From positions 1-8,428 of the forward strand of contig JAEZGB010000160.1 of the NCBI GenBank assembly GCA_023437485.1: 8,428 bases of DNA. The letters are read 5' to 3'. Shown here piece after piece: positions 1-6,392 of the stretch. Each line of letters starts with the position of its first letter. Position 1 is the stretch's first letter. Made by a program: the position numbers and the translations under genes. Origin of the DNA: Bacteroidota bacterium. Its GTDB lineage: Bacteria; Bacteroidota; Bacteroidia; Flavobacteriales; Flavobacteriaceae. The notes beneath the pieces were generated by a model. It saw nothing but the letters and a program-made list of their open reading frames with translations, ran no database searches and was not told the DNA's origin.

Positions 1-228
1 GTTCGTTAATTGAAAAGCTTTTAGATTTTAATAGACTGATTTAGAATTTTTACCTGAGGCGTCAGCCGAACTGAACGGGCATCGGAGGTAATTTTAGACT
101 CTAAACTTCATTGCGTTATTCGATTGGTTTCGGACGGCAATCTGTAATTTTAAATACTTTGAATGACAAGATAACTTAATCTTGAGGTCGCCTCCCATTC
201 AAAATTTAAAATTTAAAATTTATAATTC
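1..228. other. Non-coding A/T-rich spacer with small hairpins
   Basis: I see no supportable gene here. One plus-strand frame is open from base 3 to a TAG at 42-44, which could be the tail of a gene to the left (SLIEKLLDFNRLI), but 13 codons are too few to claim it. Small inverted repeats are present: GATTG (122-126) with CAATC (138-142), CAAGAT (167-172) with ATCTTG (179-184) around a 6-base loop, and GAGG (184-187) with CCTC (191-194). The last two lie just downstream of the minus-strand membrane protein gene and might help end its transcript, but neither is followed by a clear T-tract in that direction. Confidence 0.5.
201..221. repeat. Three tandem copies of AAAATTT
   Basis: Positions 201-207, 208-214 and 215-221 are three exact copies of the heptamer AAAATTT. 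The repeat ends 7 bases before the last base of the stop codon of the minus-strand membrane protein gene. Short A/T-rich tandem heptamers occur in intergenic DNA of several bacterial phyla and can vary in copy number by replication slippage. No function can be read from this one; it may be a DNA-bending or transcript-end element, or just low-complexity sequence. Confidence 0.85.
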
Positions 229-411
229 TCACAGCCTGCCTTTCAACGAACTGAACACCCACCCGTTGGCCAAAAAGCCCACCCCCACAGCGGCAAACCC
301 CCAGCCGGCCACCTCGTTGTAACGGAACGCGCCCAACCCGATGAGCAACAGCCCCATTATGAACATCACGAAGCTCGCCCAGCCAAGGATCGTATTTTTA
401 TTGATACCCAT
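229..411 (-). CDS. Small two-helix membrane protein (60 aa)
   Basis: The 60-residue product has two hydrophobic segments, at about residues 9-29 and 36-54, joined by a short polar turn (RYNEVAG). It ends in a basic tail (SSLKGRL), so both ends probably face the cytoplasm. Glycines are frequent in the second helix (GWGFAAVGVGF). It resembles a conserved Bacteroidota family of about 60 residues that I tentatively recall as the CAL67264-type membrane proteins; its function is unknown. The start is the ATG at 411-409, with an A/T-rich lead and no Shine-Dalgarno motif. It lies 61 bases downstream of the GH15 gene on the same strand, so it could be read through from it or have its own promoter in the gap. 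Apart from position, nothing ties it to trehalose metabolism. Confidence 0.75.
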   Translation of the reverse strand: MGINKNTILGWASFVMFIMGLLLIGLGAFRYNEVAGWGFAAVGVGFLANGWVFSSLKGRL

Positions 412-428
412 ACATTAATTTAGGTTTG

Positions 429-457
429 CAAATATCGGCAATTTCGCGCAGGCTAAA
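429..457 (-). promoter_or_regulatory. Possible Bacteroidota-type promoter for the small membrane protein
   Basis: On the minus strand, GATATTTG (436-429) matches five of the six fixed positions of the Bacteroidota -7 element TAnnTTTG. A weak TTTA (457-454) lies 17 bases upstream of it where the TTTG-like -33 element would be. Transcription would then begin about 10 bases before the ATG. The proposed -33 part falls in the loop of a hairpin with a 6-bp stem (447-452 pairing with 463-468), which has no T-tract and is a poor terminator for the GH15 gene. This is a motif match by eye only. Confidence 0.25.
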
Positions 458-472
458 AAGTTCCTGCGAAGA

Positions 473-2278
473 TTATTGATCCTGCCCCAGCGCGCCCAAC
501 ACCTCCTCTTCAGGGGCAAGGCTGGAAAGCGTGATTGCGGTTTCAACAAGCGCCAGGTGCGAATAGGCCTGCGGAAAGTTCCCTAAAAGGCGTTTGGTCT
601 TGAAATCCAGGTCTTCACTAAAGAGGCCGAGGTGGTTGGAATAGGATAAAAGCCGGTTGAAATGGGCTTCGGCAAGCCGCCTGTCCCCAATTTTGTACAA
701 ACTGTTGATATACCAGAAGGTGCAGATGGTAAAAGACGATGACGGCAGCCCGAAATCATCGCGATTCTTGTATCGGTACAACAAGCCGTCATTACTGAGT
801 TCGCGGCCAATCGCGCGCACCGTCGAAACAAAGCGTTCATCGTTCGGCTCGATAAACCCGTAAGTTTCCATCAGCAATACTGATGCGTCCAGATCGGCTG
901 AACCGTAAGATTGGGTAAAGGCGCCAACGGCGGGGTTCCAGGCTTTTTGATGGATCTCATCGCGGATGACATCGGCAAGTGCTGCCCATTTTTCGGCTTT
1001 CCGGTTTTTGCCCAGAATTTGCGCCACCTTGACCGCACGGTCTATCGCTGTCCAGCAAAGCACTTTTGAAAATGTGAAATGGCGCTCCTCGGTCCGGAAT
1101 TCCCAGATGCCCTTGTCGGGTTCCTGCCAGTGTTGCGACACCACCCAGACAATCCCCTTGGTGATGTTCCACAAATCTTCACCATTCTCTATCCCGGTGG
1201 TAAAAATGGTGAATTGTTGATGGATCACGTCCATAAGGATTCCGTAGATGTCGTTCTGGCGCTGGGTATAGGCAGCGTTCCCTATGCGCACTGGCCGCGA
1301 ACCTTCATAACCTGAAAGGTGTTCCAGGATTTCCTCGGTCAGGATTTTTTCCTTGTTGATGCCGTACATAATTTGCAGCTTCTCATCCTTATCCGGGATC
1401 AGGTCCACGATGAATTGCAGATAATTGCGCGCCATCTGCTTGTGCCCCAGCCCGGAAACAACCTTGATTACCATCGAGGCGTCGCGGACCCAACAAAATC
1501 GGTAGTCCCAGTTTCTAACCTCGCCAATGGTTTCAGGCAAAGATGTGGTGGCCGCCGCCAGTATGGCACCGGTTTTTTCATAGGATAGTAATTTTAACGT
1601 AATGGCACTGCGCTTGATCTGCTCGCTGTACTTTTGATAAGTCGGGGTCTTGCCAGACCAGTTCATCCAATATACCTTGGTGCGTTCAAAGTCCAGACGG
1701 GCGTTTTCCAGTGTTGGCCTGAAAATTTTCTCGTTATAGCTCACCAGGAAAAATCCGTCCGATTCCAGCACGATAGTATTTCCCGAGGCGATGTCTTCAG
1801 GAGAAAAACTACTGTAAAGATAAAGCGTATCAAATCTTGCCGTGTCTGTGAGGCTGACGATGAAATCGCTTTTTACATGCGTTTTGGTAGGATTGAGCGC
1901 GTATTCCAGTTTCGGGTCATACTTGACGCTGAAGGCCGGCGTTCCCCTGAGCAGCCTCACATACCGAATGATTTCCGGAGGCGAGTGCGATGTACCGTCC
2001 TCACGTAGGTATCGCGGCATAAAATCGCGGATTTCAAAGCAATTGTCACCGTCCTCAAAACGCGTGACCAAAATGCTGGTGTGCCCCAGGTAAGATTGGC
2101 TGACAGAATAACCTGTGGCTTCAATGCTGAAGCTTCCGCCAAACTCGTTGTCCAGAATCTTGGCAAAAACCGATGAACTATCAAATTCCGGGAGGCAGCA
2201 CCAGTCAATCGATCCGTATTTTGAGATGAGCGCCGCGCTCCTGCAATTTCCAATGATTCCGTAATCCAGGTTTTCCAT
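473..2278 (-). CDS. GH15-family glucoside hydrolase (trehalase or glucoamylase type)
   Basis: The 601-residue product is a full-length bacterial GH15 protein. Residues 1 to about 200 form the trehalase-like N-terminal domain, with the hallmark run YGIIGNCRSAALIS at 6-19 followed by GSIDWCCLPEFDS at 22-34. The catalytic (alpha/alpha)6 barrel follows, with RNWDYRFCWVRDAS at 255-268 and QNDIYG at 341-346. The expected catalytic acid is Glu393 in GIWEFR and the base is Glu555 in GLFSED; both are intact, and GNFPQAYSHLALV at 566-578 is the usual C-terminal family signature. Family members hydrolyse terminal alpha-glucosidic bonds with inversion, releasing beta-glucose; some actinobacterial and archaeal relatives are trehalases. 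There is no signal peptide, so it should act in the cytoplasm. It is divergent from the trehalose synthase gene, which makes trehalose the leading substrate guess, but an intracellular maltooligosaccharide or other glucoside is not excluded. The start is the ATG at 2278-2276. Confidence 0.92.
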   Translation of the reverse strand: MENLDYGIIGNCRSAALISKYGSIDWCCLPEFDSSSVFAKILDNEFGGSFSIEATGYSVSQSYLGHTSILVTRFEDGDNCFEIRDFMPRYLREDGTSHSPPEIIRYVRLLRGTPAFSVKYDPKLEYALNPTKTHVKSDFIVSLTDTARFDTLYLYSSFSPEDIASGNTIVLESDGFFLVSYNEKIFRPTLENARLDFERTKVYWMNWSGKTPTYQKYSEQIKRSAITLKLLSYEKTGAILAAATTSLPETIGEVRNWDYRFCWVRDASMVIKVVSGLGHKQMARNYLQFIVDLIPDKDEKLQIMYGINKEKILTEEILEHLSGYEGSRPVRIGNAAYTQRQNDIYGILMDVIHQQFTIFTTGIENGEDLWNITKGIVWVVSQHWQEPDKGIWEFRTEERHFTFSKVLCWTAIDRAVKVAQILGKNRKAEKWAALADVIRDEIHQKAWNPAVGAFTQSYGSADLDASVLLMETYGFIEPNDERFVSTVRAIGRELSNDGLLYRYKNRDDFGLPSSSFTICTFWYINSLYKIGDRRLAEAHFNRLLSYSNHLGLFSEDLDFKTKRLLGNFPQAYSHLALVETAITLSSLAPEEEVLGALGQDQ

Positions 2279-2349
2279 ATTGAGTATTTACGGGCCGTTT
2301 GGCCATATTTTCTTAAATTTACAAAAAGCCGAATAATTATACGCCAATC
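2279..2349. promoter_or_regulatory. Divergent promoter region between the GH15 gene and otsAB
   Basis: This 71-base spacer must hold the 5' signals of both flanking genes unless one is transcribed from inside the other. Its core is A/T-rich. TAAATTTA at 2314-2321 is a perfect palindrome and differs from the Bacteroidota -7 consensus TAnnTTTG only at the last base. Read on the plus strand it would place a start site about 20 bases before the otsAB ATG. A TTTG at 2298-2301 is only 12 bases upstream, too close for a normal -33 element, so the promoter assignment is weak. GGCC at 2293-2296 and 2301-2304 forms a small inverted repeat in the GH15 leader. Neither flanking start has a Shine-Dalgarno motif. 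Confidence 0.4.
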
Positions 2350-4569
2350 ATGAAGAAAACAATACTCGTTTCCAACCGGCTTCCTTTTGAAGTTAAAACA
2401 ACCGACAACAAGCCGGAGATTACCCCCAGCGTGGGAGGGCTGGCCACCGGTCTCAAATCAATTCACGAGCAGGGCGACAGCCTTTGGATTGGATGGACGG
2501 GATTGCCGCAGGACAGGACCGACGCCTCTTTTTTAGAACAGGTACGACTTGAGACATCCCGCCGCAGGTGTGTTCCCGTACCGCTCACCAGCCGTGACAT
2601 CGAAGATGTGTACCTGGGATTCAGCAATAATGCCCTCTGGCCTTTATTCCATTATTTTTTACAATACACCCGATACTATCCCGGCCAGTGGGAACGCTAT
2701 GTGGAGGTCAATATGAAATTTGCGCGCGAGGTGCTCAACCACGCCGGCCCCGACGATGTTGTCTGGGTCCACGATTATCAATTATTGCTGGTGCCGCAAA
2801 TGCTGCGCGAGGCCATTCCCACGCTGACCATCGGGCTGTTTTTGCACATCCCCTTTCCATCGTTTGAGATTTTCCGAACATTTCCATGGCGCGAAGAATT
2901 GCTGCAGGGCATTTTGGGTGCGGGCCTGATTGGGTTTCACACTTATGATTACGCCCAACATTTCCTGGAATCGGTGCGCCGCGTCCTGGGCCATGAGATC
3001 AAGTTCAACGATGTGGTGCTGGATGGGCGGACCGCACGTGCCGACTGTTTCCCGATGGGCATCGACTACCAAAAATTCCAACAGGCCGCATTGGAACAGG
3101 AGAATCTTCAGGCCGGCGAAAGATCGGAACTTTGGGAGAAACTGCACGAACACCGCGATCAATACCCCGACCGGAAACTGGTACTCTCCATTGACCGGAT
3201 GGACTACTCCAAAGGTATTCCCGAACGGATCCGGGCTTTTGAGTATTTTCTGGACCGTTATCCGCAATTCCGCGAAAAGGTGCGGCTGGTCATGCTGGTG
3301 GTTCCTTCGCGTACCAATGTGCCCCAGTACCGGAAGCTCAAACGCGAAACCGACGAACTTGTGGGCCGGATCAACGGAAAGTTTGCCACCGTTGACTGGA
3401 CTCCCATCTGGTATTTTTACCGGTCGATGCCCTTCAATGACCTGATTGACCTGTATACCTCGAGTCATGTGGCGTTGATCTCGCCCCTGCGCGACGGAAT
3501 GAACCTTGTCGCCAAGGAATATGTCGCCACCCGTGTGAAGCATGATGGGGTGCTGATATTAAGCGAAATGGCCGGAGCGGCAAGCGAGATGCATGAAGCG
3601 CTTTTGATCAACCCCAACAATTCGGAACAGTTTGCACAGGTATTGGCTACCGCCGTTCAGATGCCGGTTAGCCAACAAAAGGAACGGATGCGGGCCATGC
3701 AAAAAAGGCTTGCCCGCTATGACGTCAACCAATGGGCAGCCGATTTTATGAATTCACTGTCAAAATCGGGACATGCTCAGGAATCGCCCGCCTGCAAATT
3801 TTTGGACCATCAGGCTACCGATGAACTTGTCGAAGCATTTTCGAGATCCGGTTCAAGAATCCTGATGCTCGATTACGACGGGACTCTGGTCAATTTTGAC
3901 AATGACCCTGAACAGGCAATTCCCGATGCGGAACTTCGGGCAATGATCAAAAATCTTTCGCTTGACCCGGCCACCGAACTTGCGATCGTCAGCGGACGGG
4001 GGCGCGCGTTGCTGGAGCATTGGTTTGAGCCCCCCGTTTCACTGGTAACGGATCACGGGGTTTGGATCAGGCGCGAACAATGGGAAGAACTGGAATTCCT
4101 TGATTCGTCGTGGAAAGACAACGTGCGGCCGGTGATTGAACATTTTGTTGACCGCACGCCGGGAGCTTTCCTTGAAGAAAAAGAATTTTCGGTCGCCTTT
4201 CACTTCAGGCGTGCCGATAATGACCTGGCCGAAATCAGGGTACGGGAACTCCGCACAGTGCTCATGGGGCTGATAGCCGATAACGGCCTTTCCATCCTGG
4301 ATGGCCACAAAGTACTTGAGGTCAAGAGCAGTGCCATTTCAAAAGGCCGGGCCGCAACACGTTTGCTGGCTGGAAAAAGTTATGATTTTATCCTGGCCAT
4401 TGGCGATGACCGCACCGATGAATTCATGTTTGGCGCGCTTCCCTCCTACGCCTATACCATCAAAGTGGGGCGTGCCGAAAGTTGCGCCGGCTATTATGTC
4501 CAGGACCCGCAGGCGGTCCGGTCCTTGCTTTCCCGGCTGCTGATGGTTTCCAAAGAAGCCATTTCCTGA
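2350..4569 (+). CDS. Bifunctional trehalose-6-phosphate synthase/phosphatase (OtsA-OtsB fusion)
   Basis: The 739-residue protein joins a GT20 synthase (about residues 1-470) to a HAD-type phosphatase (about 500-735) through a short linker. The synthase makes trehalose-6-phosphate from UDP-glucose and glucose-6-phosphate; the phosphatase removes the phosphate to give trehalose, an osmotic and desiccation protectant. Synthase motifs are SNRLP (8-12), VGGLATGL (28-35), VHDYQL (140-145), LHIPFPS (165-171), DRMDYSKG (282-289) and RDGMNLVAKE (381-390). His166, Arg283, Lys288, Asp382 and Glu390 correspond to E. coli OtsA His154, Arg262, Lys267, Asp361 and Glu369. Phosphatase motifs are DYDGT with nucleophile Asp508 and Asp510, Ser548 in VSGR, Lys665 in SKG, and GDDRTDE (685-691). 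Both active sites look intact, unlike many eukaryotic fusions in which one domain is inactive. The protein is cytoplasmic with no membrane segment. The start ATG at 2350 sits directly before the first strand. The fused form is common in Bacteroidota. Confidence 0.96.
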   Translation: MKKTILVSNRLPFEVKTTDNKPEITPSVGGLATGLKSIHEQGDSLWIGWTGLPQDRTDASFLEQVRLETSRRRCVPVPLTSRDIEDVYLGFSNNALWPLFHYFLQYTRYYPGQWERYVEVNMKFAREVLNHAGPDDVVWVHDYQLLLVPQMLREAIPTLTIGLFLHIPFPSFEIFRTFPWREELLQGILGAGLIGFHTYDYAQHFLESVRRVLGHEIKFNDVVLDGRTARADCFPMGIDYQKFQQAALEQENLQAGERSELWEKLHEHRDQYPDRKLVLSIDRMDYSKGIPERIRAFEYFLDRYPQFREKVRLVMLVVPSRTNVPQYRKLKRETDELVGRINGKFATVDWTPIWYFYRSMPFNDLIDLYTSSHVALISPLRDGMNLVAKEYVATRVKHDGVLILSEMAGAASEMHEALLINPNNSEQFAQVLATAVQMPVSQQKERMRAMQKRLARYDVNQWAADFMNSLSKSGHAQESPACKFLDHQATDELVEAFSRSGSRILMLDYDGTLVNFDNDPEQAIPDAELRAMIKNLSLDPATELAIVSGRGRALLEHWFEPPVSLVTDHGVWIRREQWEELEFLDSSWKDNVRPVIEHFVDRTPGAFLEEKEFSVAFHFRRADNDLAEIRVRELRTVLMGLIADNGLSILDGHKVLEVKSSAISKGRAATRLLAGKSYDFILAIGDDRTDEFMFGALPSYAYTIKVGRAESCAGYYVQDPQAVRSLLSRLLMVSKEAIS

Positions 4570-4596
4570 TTCGAGATATTGGCTTACATTCGTGCC

Positions 4597-5964
4597 ATGG
4601 ACCAACCTGTTTTTTCGCTTCTCCAGGTGATGCAAAGTGTTCGGAAGACACTTGCCACGCGCTATACCAGCGCGTTTTGGGTGCGTGCCGAAATGAACAA
4701 ACTCAACCACTACAGCCATTCCGGGCATTGCTACCCCGAACTGGTGGAAAAGCAGGACGGCAAAGTCATCGCGCAGGTGAATTCGACTCTGTGGCGGGAC
4801 GAATACCGAAAGGCAAACGAACTTTTCAAAAAATTACTGAACGAGCCTTTGCGCGACGGGATTAAAATCATGTTCAGGGCAAGGATCAATTTTGACCCGG
4901 TCCATGGGATTTCGCTGAACATCCTTGAAATCGATCCAGCTTTTACCCTGGGCGATCTGGAACGCGAAAAGAAAGAAACCCTTGAAAAACTTAGCAAGCT
5001 TGGCCTGCTTGAAGCCAACAAAAAACTGCGGCTGCCGTTATTGCCGCAACGGATCGCGGTAATTTCGGTTGAAACCAGTAAGGGATATGCCGATTTTTTA
5101 AGCGTCATTGACCAAAATCCCTGGAATTACAAGTTTTTTCACATGTTATTCCCGTCGATTTTGCAGGGCGAAAAAGCGGTTGAAGGCATCACAGGGCAAC
5201 TTGCGCGGATCAGCAAAGCGATCCAACATTTTGATGTGGTGGCCATCATCAGAGGTGGCGGCGGCGATGTGGGCTTGTCAGTTTACAACGATTACAGGAT
5301 TGCCAGCGCGATTGCATCTTTCCCGATTCCGGTGCTTTCGGGCATTGGGCACGCGACGAATCTGACCGCCAGCGAAATGGTGGCGCACAGCTATGCCATC
5401 ACCCCGACCAAACTGGCCGAAACATTGATCCAGCGGATCCATCAAACCGCTCAGCCGCTGGTCCAGTTCGGGCGAAGCATTGCAGCCGGTTCCGAAACCC
5501 TTTTGCGCCGGCAAAAACTGAGTTTTGATTCTGAAACAAAGTTGTTCCGTTCGGCAACCCGAGGCGCGATCGCGGGCGCGGGTGCAAAAATCATGGAATT
5601 GCAACGGGGCCTGTCCAGGGAAACATCAGGGAAAATTAACATGGATCGCAGCGAACTTGCAGCTGCCATCGGGCAAACTGCCAAGGCAGCCAATCTTATG
5701 GTTGAAAGGGCATCGGCCGATATCGATTCGTCAAAATTGAAACTGCAGCGCGAATCGCGAAGGATATTGATCGCAAGACGGGAGAACCTTGCATTCCTTT
5801 CAGGCCAGATGGCGTCGCTTGATCCAGAACACGTCCTGAGGCGCGGCTACAGCATTACCCGTTATCAGGGCCAGGCCATCCGCGACCCTGCACAGTTGCC
5901 TGAAGGAGCCGAAATTGAAACGCAATTATTCAAAGGCGTGATTAAAAGCCGAACCACAACATAA
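4597..5964 (+). CDS. xseA: Exodeoxyribonuclease VII large subunit
   Basis: With XseB this subunit forms exonuclease VII, which degrades single-stranded DNA to short oligonucleotides from either end in mismatch repair and DNA damage processing. I prefer the ATG at 4597 (455 aa); an in-frame TTG at 4579 would add six residues. Residues 1 to about 115 form the OB-fold DNA-binding domain (FWVRAEMNKLNHYS at 27-40). The nuclease core covers about 120-280: VISVETSKGYADF (155-167), IIRGGGGDVGLS (217-228) and GIGHATNLT (249-257). A long helical region of about 280-405 should bind XseB, and RRGYSITR (415-422) begins the C-terminal beta-segment. Asp166, Arg219 and His252 fit the catalytic positions D155, R205 and H238 of the E. 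coli enzyme, but the position of D241 is Asn255. The variant motif is one I associate with Bacteroidota homologues. The gene starts 27 bases after the otsAB stop and ends 2 bases before xseB, so co-transcription is likely. No Shine-Dalgarno motif is seen. Confidence 0.94.
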   Translation: MDQPVFSLLQVMQSVRKTLATRYTSAFWVRAEMNKLNHYSHSGHCYPELVEKQDGKVIAQVNSTLWRDEYRKANELFKKLLNEPLRDGIKIMFRARINFDPVHGISLNILEIDPAFTLGDLEREKKETLEKLSKLGLLEANKKLRLPLLPQRIAVISVETSKGYADFLSVIDQNPWNYKFFHMLFPSILQGEKAVEGITGQLARISKAIQHFDVVAIIRGGGGDVGLSVYNDYRIASAIASFPIPVLSGIGHATNLTASEMVAHSYAITPTKLAETLIQRIHQTAQPLVQFGRSIAAGSETLLRRQKLSFDSETKLFRSATRGAIAGAGAKIMELQRGLSRETSGKINMDRSELAAAIGQTAKAANLMVERASADIDSSKLKLQRESRRILIARRENLAFLSGQMASLDPEHVLRRGYSITRYQGQAIRDPAQLPEGAEIETQLFKGVIKSRTTT

Positions 5965-5966
5965 AA

Positions 5967-6185
5967 ATGGAAGATATAACCAATTACGCCAGTGCATTCG
6001 CCGAACTGCAGGCCATCGTAACCGAAATCGAGCAAGGGGAAATTTCAGTGGATGAACTTGCGCACAAGGTAAAACGCGCGGCAAACCTGATCAAATTTTG
6101 TAAGGCAAAATTGACCACTACCGAAGAAGACGTTTCGGCAATTCTGCGCGATCTGGATCAGGATCAGCCCTTGACCTCGGGCTGA
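5967..6185 (+). CDS. xseB: Exodeoxyribonuclease VII small subunit
   Basis: The 72-residue product has the usual XseB length and helical-hairpin pattern: a first helix with FAELQAIVTEIEQGEIS (11-27), a turn, then a second helix with DELAHKVKRAANLIKFCKAKL (29-49, key residues LIKFC at 41-45). In exonuclease VII several copies of XseB pack on the long helices of XseA. The start ATG comes 2 bases after the xseA stop codon, the classic coupled arrangement, and identity is supported by both sequence and neighbour. The tail (DLDQDQPLTSG) is acidic then polar and probably disordered. The last 22 bases, including the stop, overlap the 3' end of a lipoprotein gene on the other strand. Confidence 0.93.
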   Translation: MEDITNYASAFAELQAIVTEIEQGEISVDELAHKVKRAANLIKFCKAKLTTTEEDVSAILRDLDQDQPLTSG

Positions 6186-6316
6186 GCCATAACCGGGGCC
6201 GGTTTCACATTTTCAACAAAGCGCCTTTTGCGCCATGAATCGGCGTTGCAGTGAGAGGCGCAGGAGGTTGCAAGCATAAAAATGCCGCAGGCAAGGGTTA
6301 AAATTTTGGCTTTCAT
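6164..6316 (-). CDS. Small predicted lipoprotein (50 aa)
   Basis: The product starts with MKAK, a hydrophobic stretch (about residues 5-16) and then LATSC, a relaxed lipobox with Cys19 as the likely lipidated residue. The mature part would be only 32 residues, rich in basic and polar residues (SWRKRRFVE at 27-35), with one more cysteine (Cys23) and a proline-rich end. I do not recognise the family and claim no function beyond envelope anchoring. The start is the ATG at 6316-6314, because an in-frame upstream ATG at 6355 would place 13 unhelpful residues before a clean signal sequence. The gene runs tail to tail into xseB with a 22-base overlap, and lies 76 bases downstream of the histidine kinase on the same strand. 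It is short enough that a chance frame is possible, but the signal-plus-lipobox design argues for a real gene. Confidence 0.6.
   Translation of the reverse strand: MKAKILTLACGIFMLATSCASHCNADSWRKRRFVENVKPAPVMAQPEVKG
6191..6214 (+). terminator. Weak possible terminator after xseB
   Basis: AACCGGGGCCGGTT (6191-6204) is a perfect inverted repeat that can form a 5-bp G/C-rich stem with a 4-base loop, six bases after the xseB stop codon. It is followed by TTTCACATTTT-like sequence rather than a continuous T-run. It could end the otsAB-xseAB transcript. It lies inside the coding sequence of the opposite-strand lipoprotein, so it might equally be coincidental. Confidence 0.3.
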
Positions 6317-6392
6317 GGCAATTGTTTTTAGGGTAAACGCATTGCCCACCTCCATTATTGACGAATTTTAGCCGATTAACAAAAGATTGTCA
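6317..6392 (-). other. Gap between histidine kinase and lipoprotein genes
   Basis: This 76-base gap lies between two minus-strand genes and shows no strong terminator. On the minus strand GGAGG (6353-6349) sits six bases before an ATG (6342-6340) that opens a four-codon frame, MRLP, ending in TAA at 6330-6328, twelve bases before the lipoprotein start. In most bacteria this would look like a translated leader peptide, but none of the other genes here uses a Shine-Dalgarno motif, so chance is the simpler reading. Confidence 0.3.

Noticed and set aside
447..468. Hairpin CGCAGG / CCTGCG as a terminator of the GH15 gene
   Set aside because: The stem is only 6 bp with a 10-base loop and no T-tract follows on the minus strand.
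1634..2008. 124-codon plus-strand frame inside the GH15 gene
   Set aside because: Antisense shadow of the conserved hydrolase, without a domain or its own start signals.
2782..3543. 253-codon open frame on the minus strand inside otsAB
   Set aside because: It lies wholly antisense to the strongly supported synthase domain, its product shows no recognisable motif or domain, and it is explained by codon bias of the real gene.
4579..4596. TTG start giving XseA six extra residues
   Set aside because: The ATG at 4597 gives a start (MDQPVFSL) close to the OB-fold and of normal family length; the extra residues add nothing recognisable.
6317..6355. Upstream ATG at 6355 for the lipoprotein
   Set aside because: It would put 13 mixed residues ahead of an otherwise normal lipoprotein signal sequence starting MKAK.
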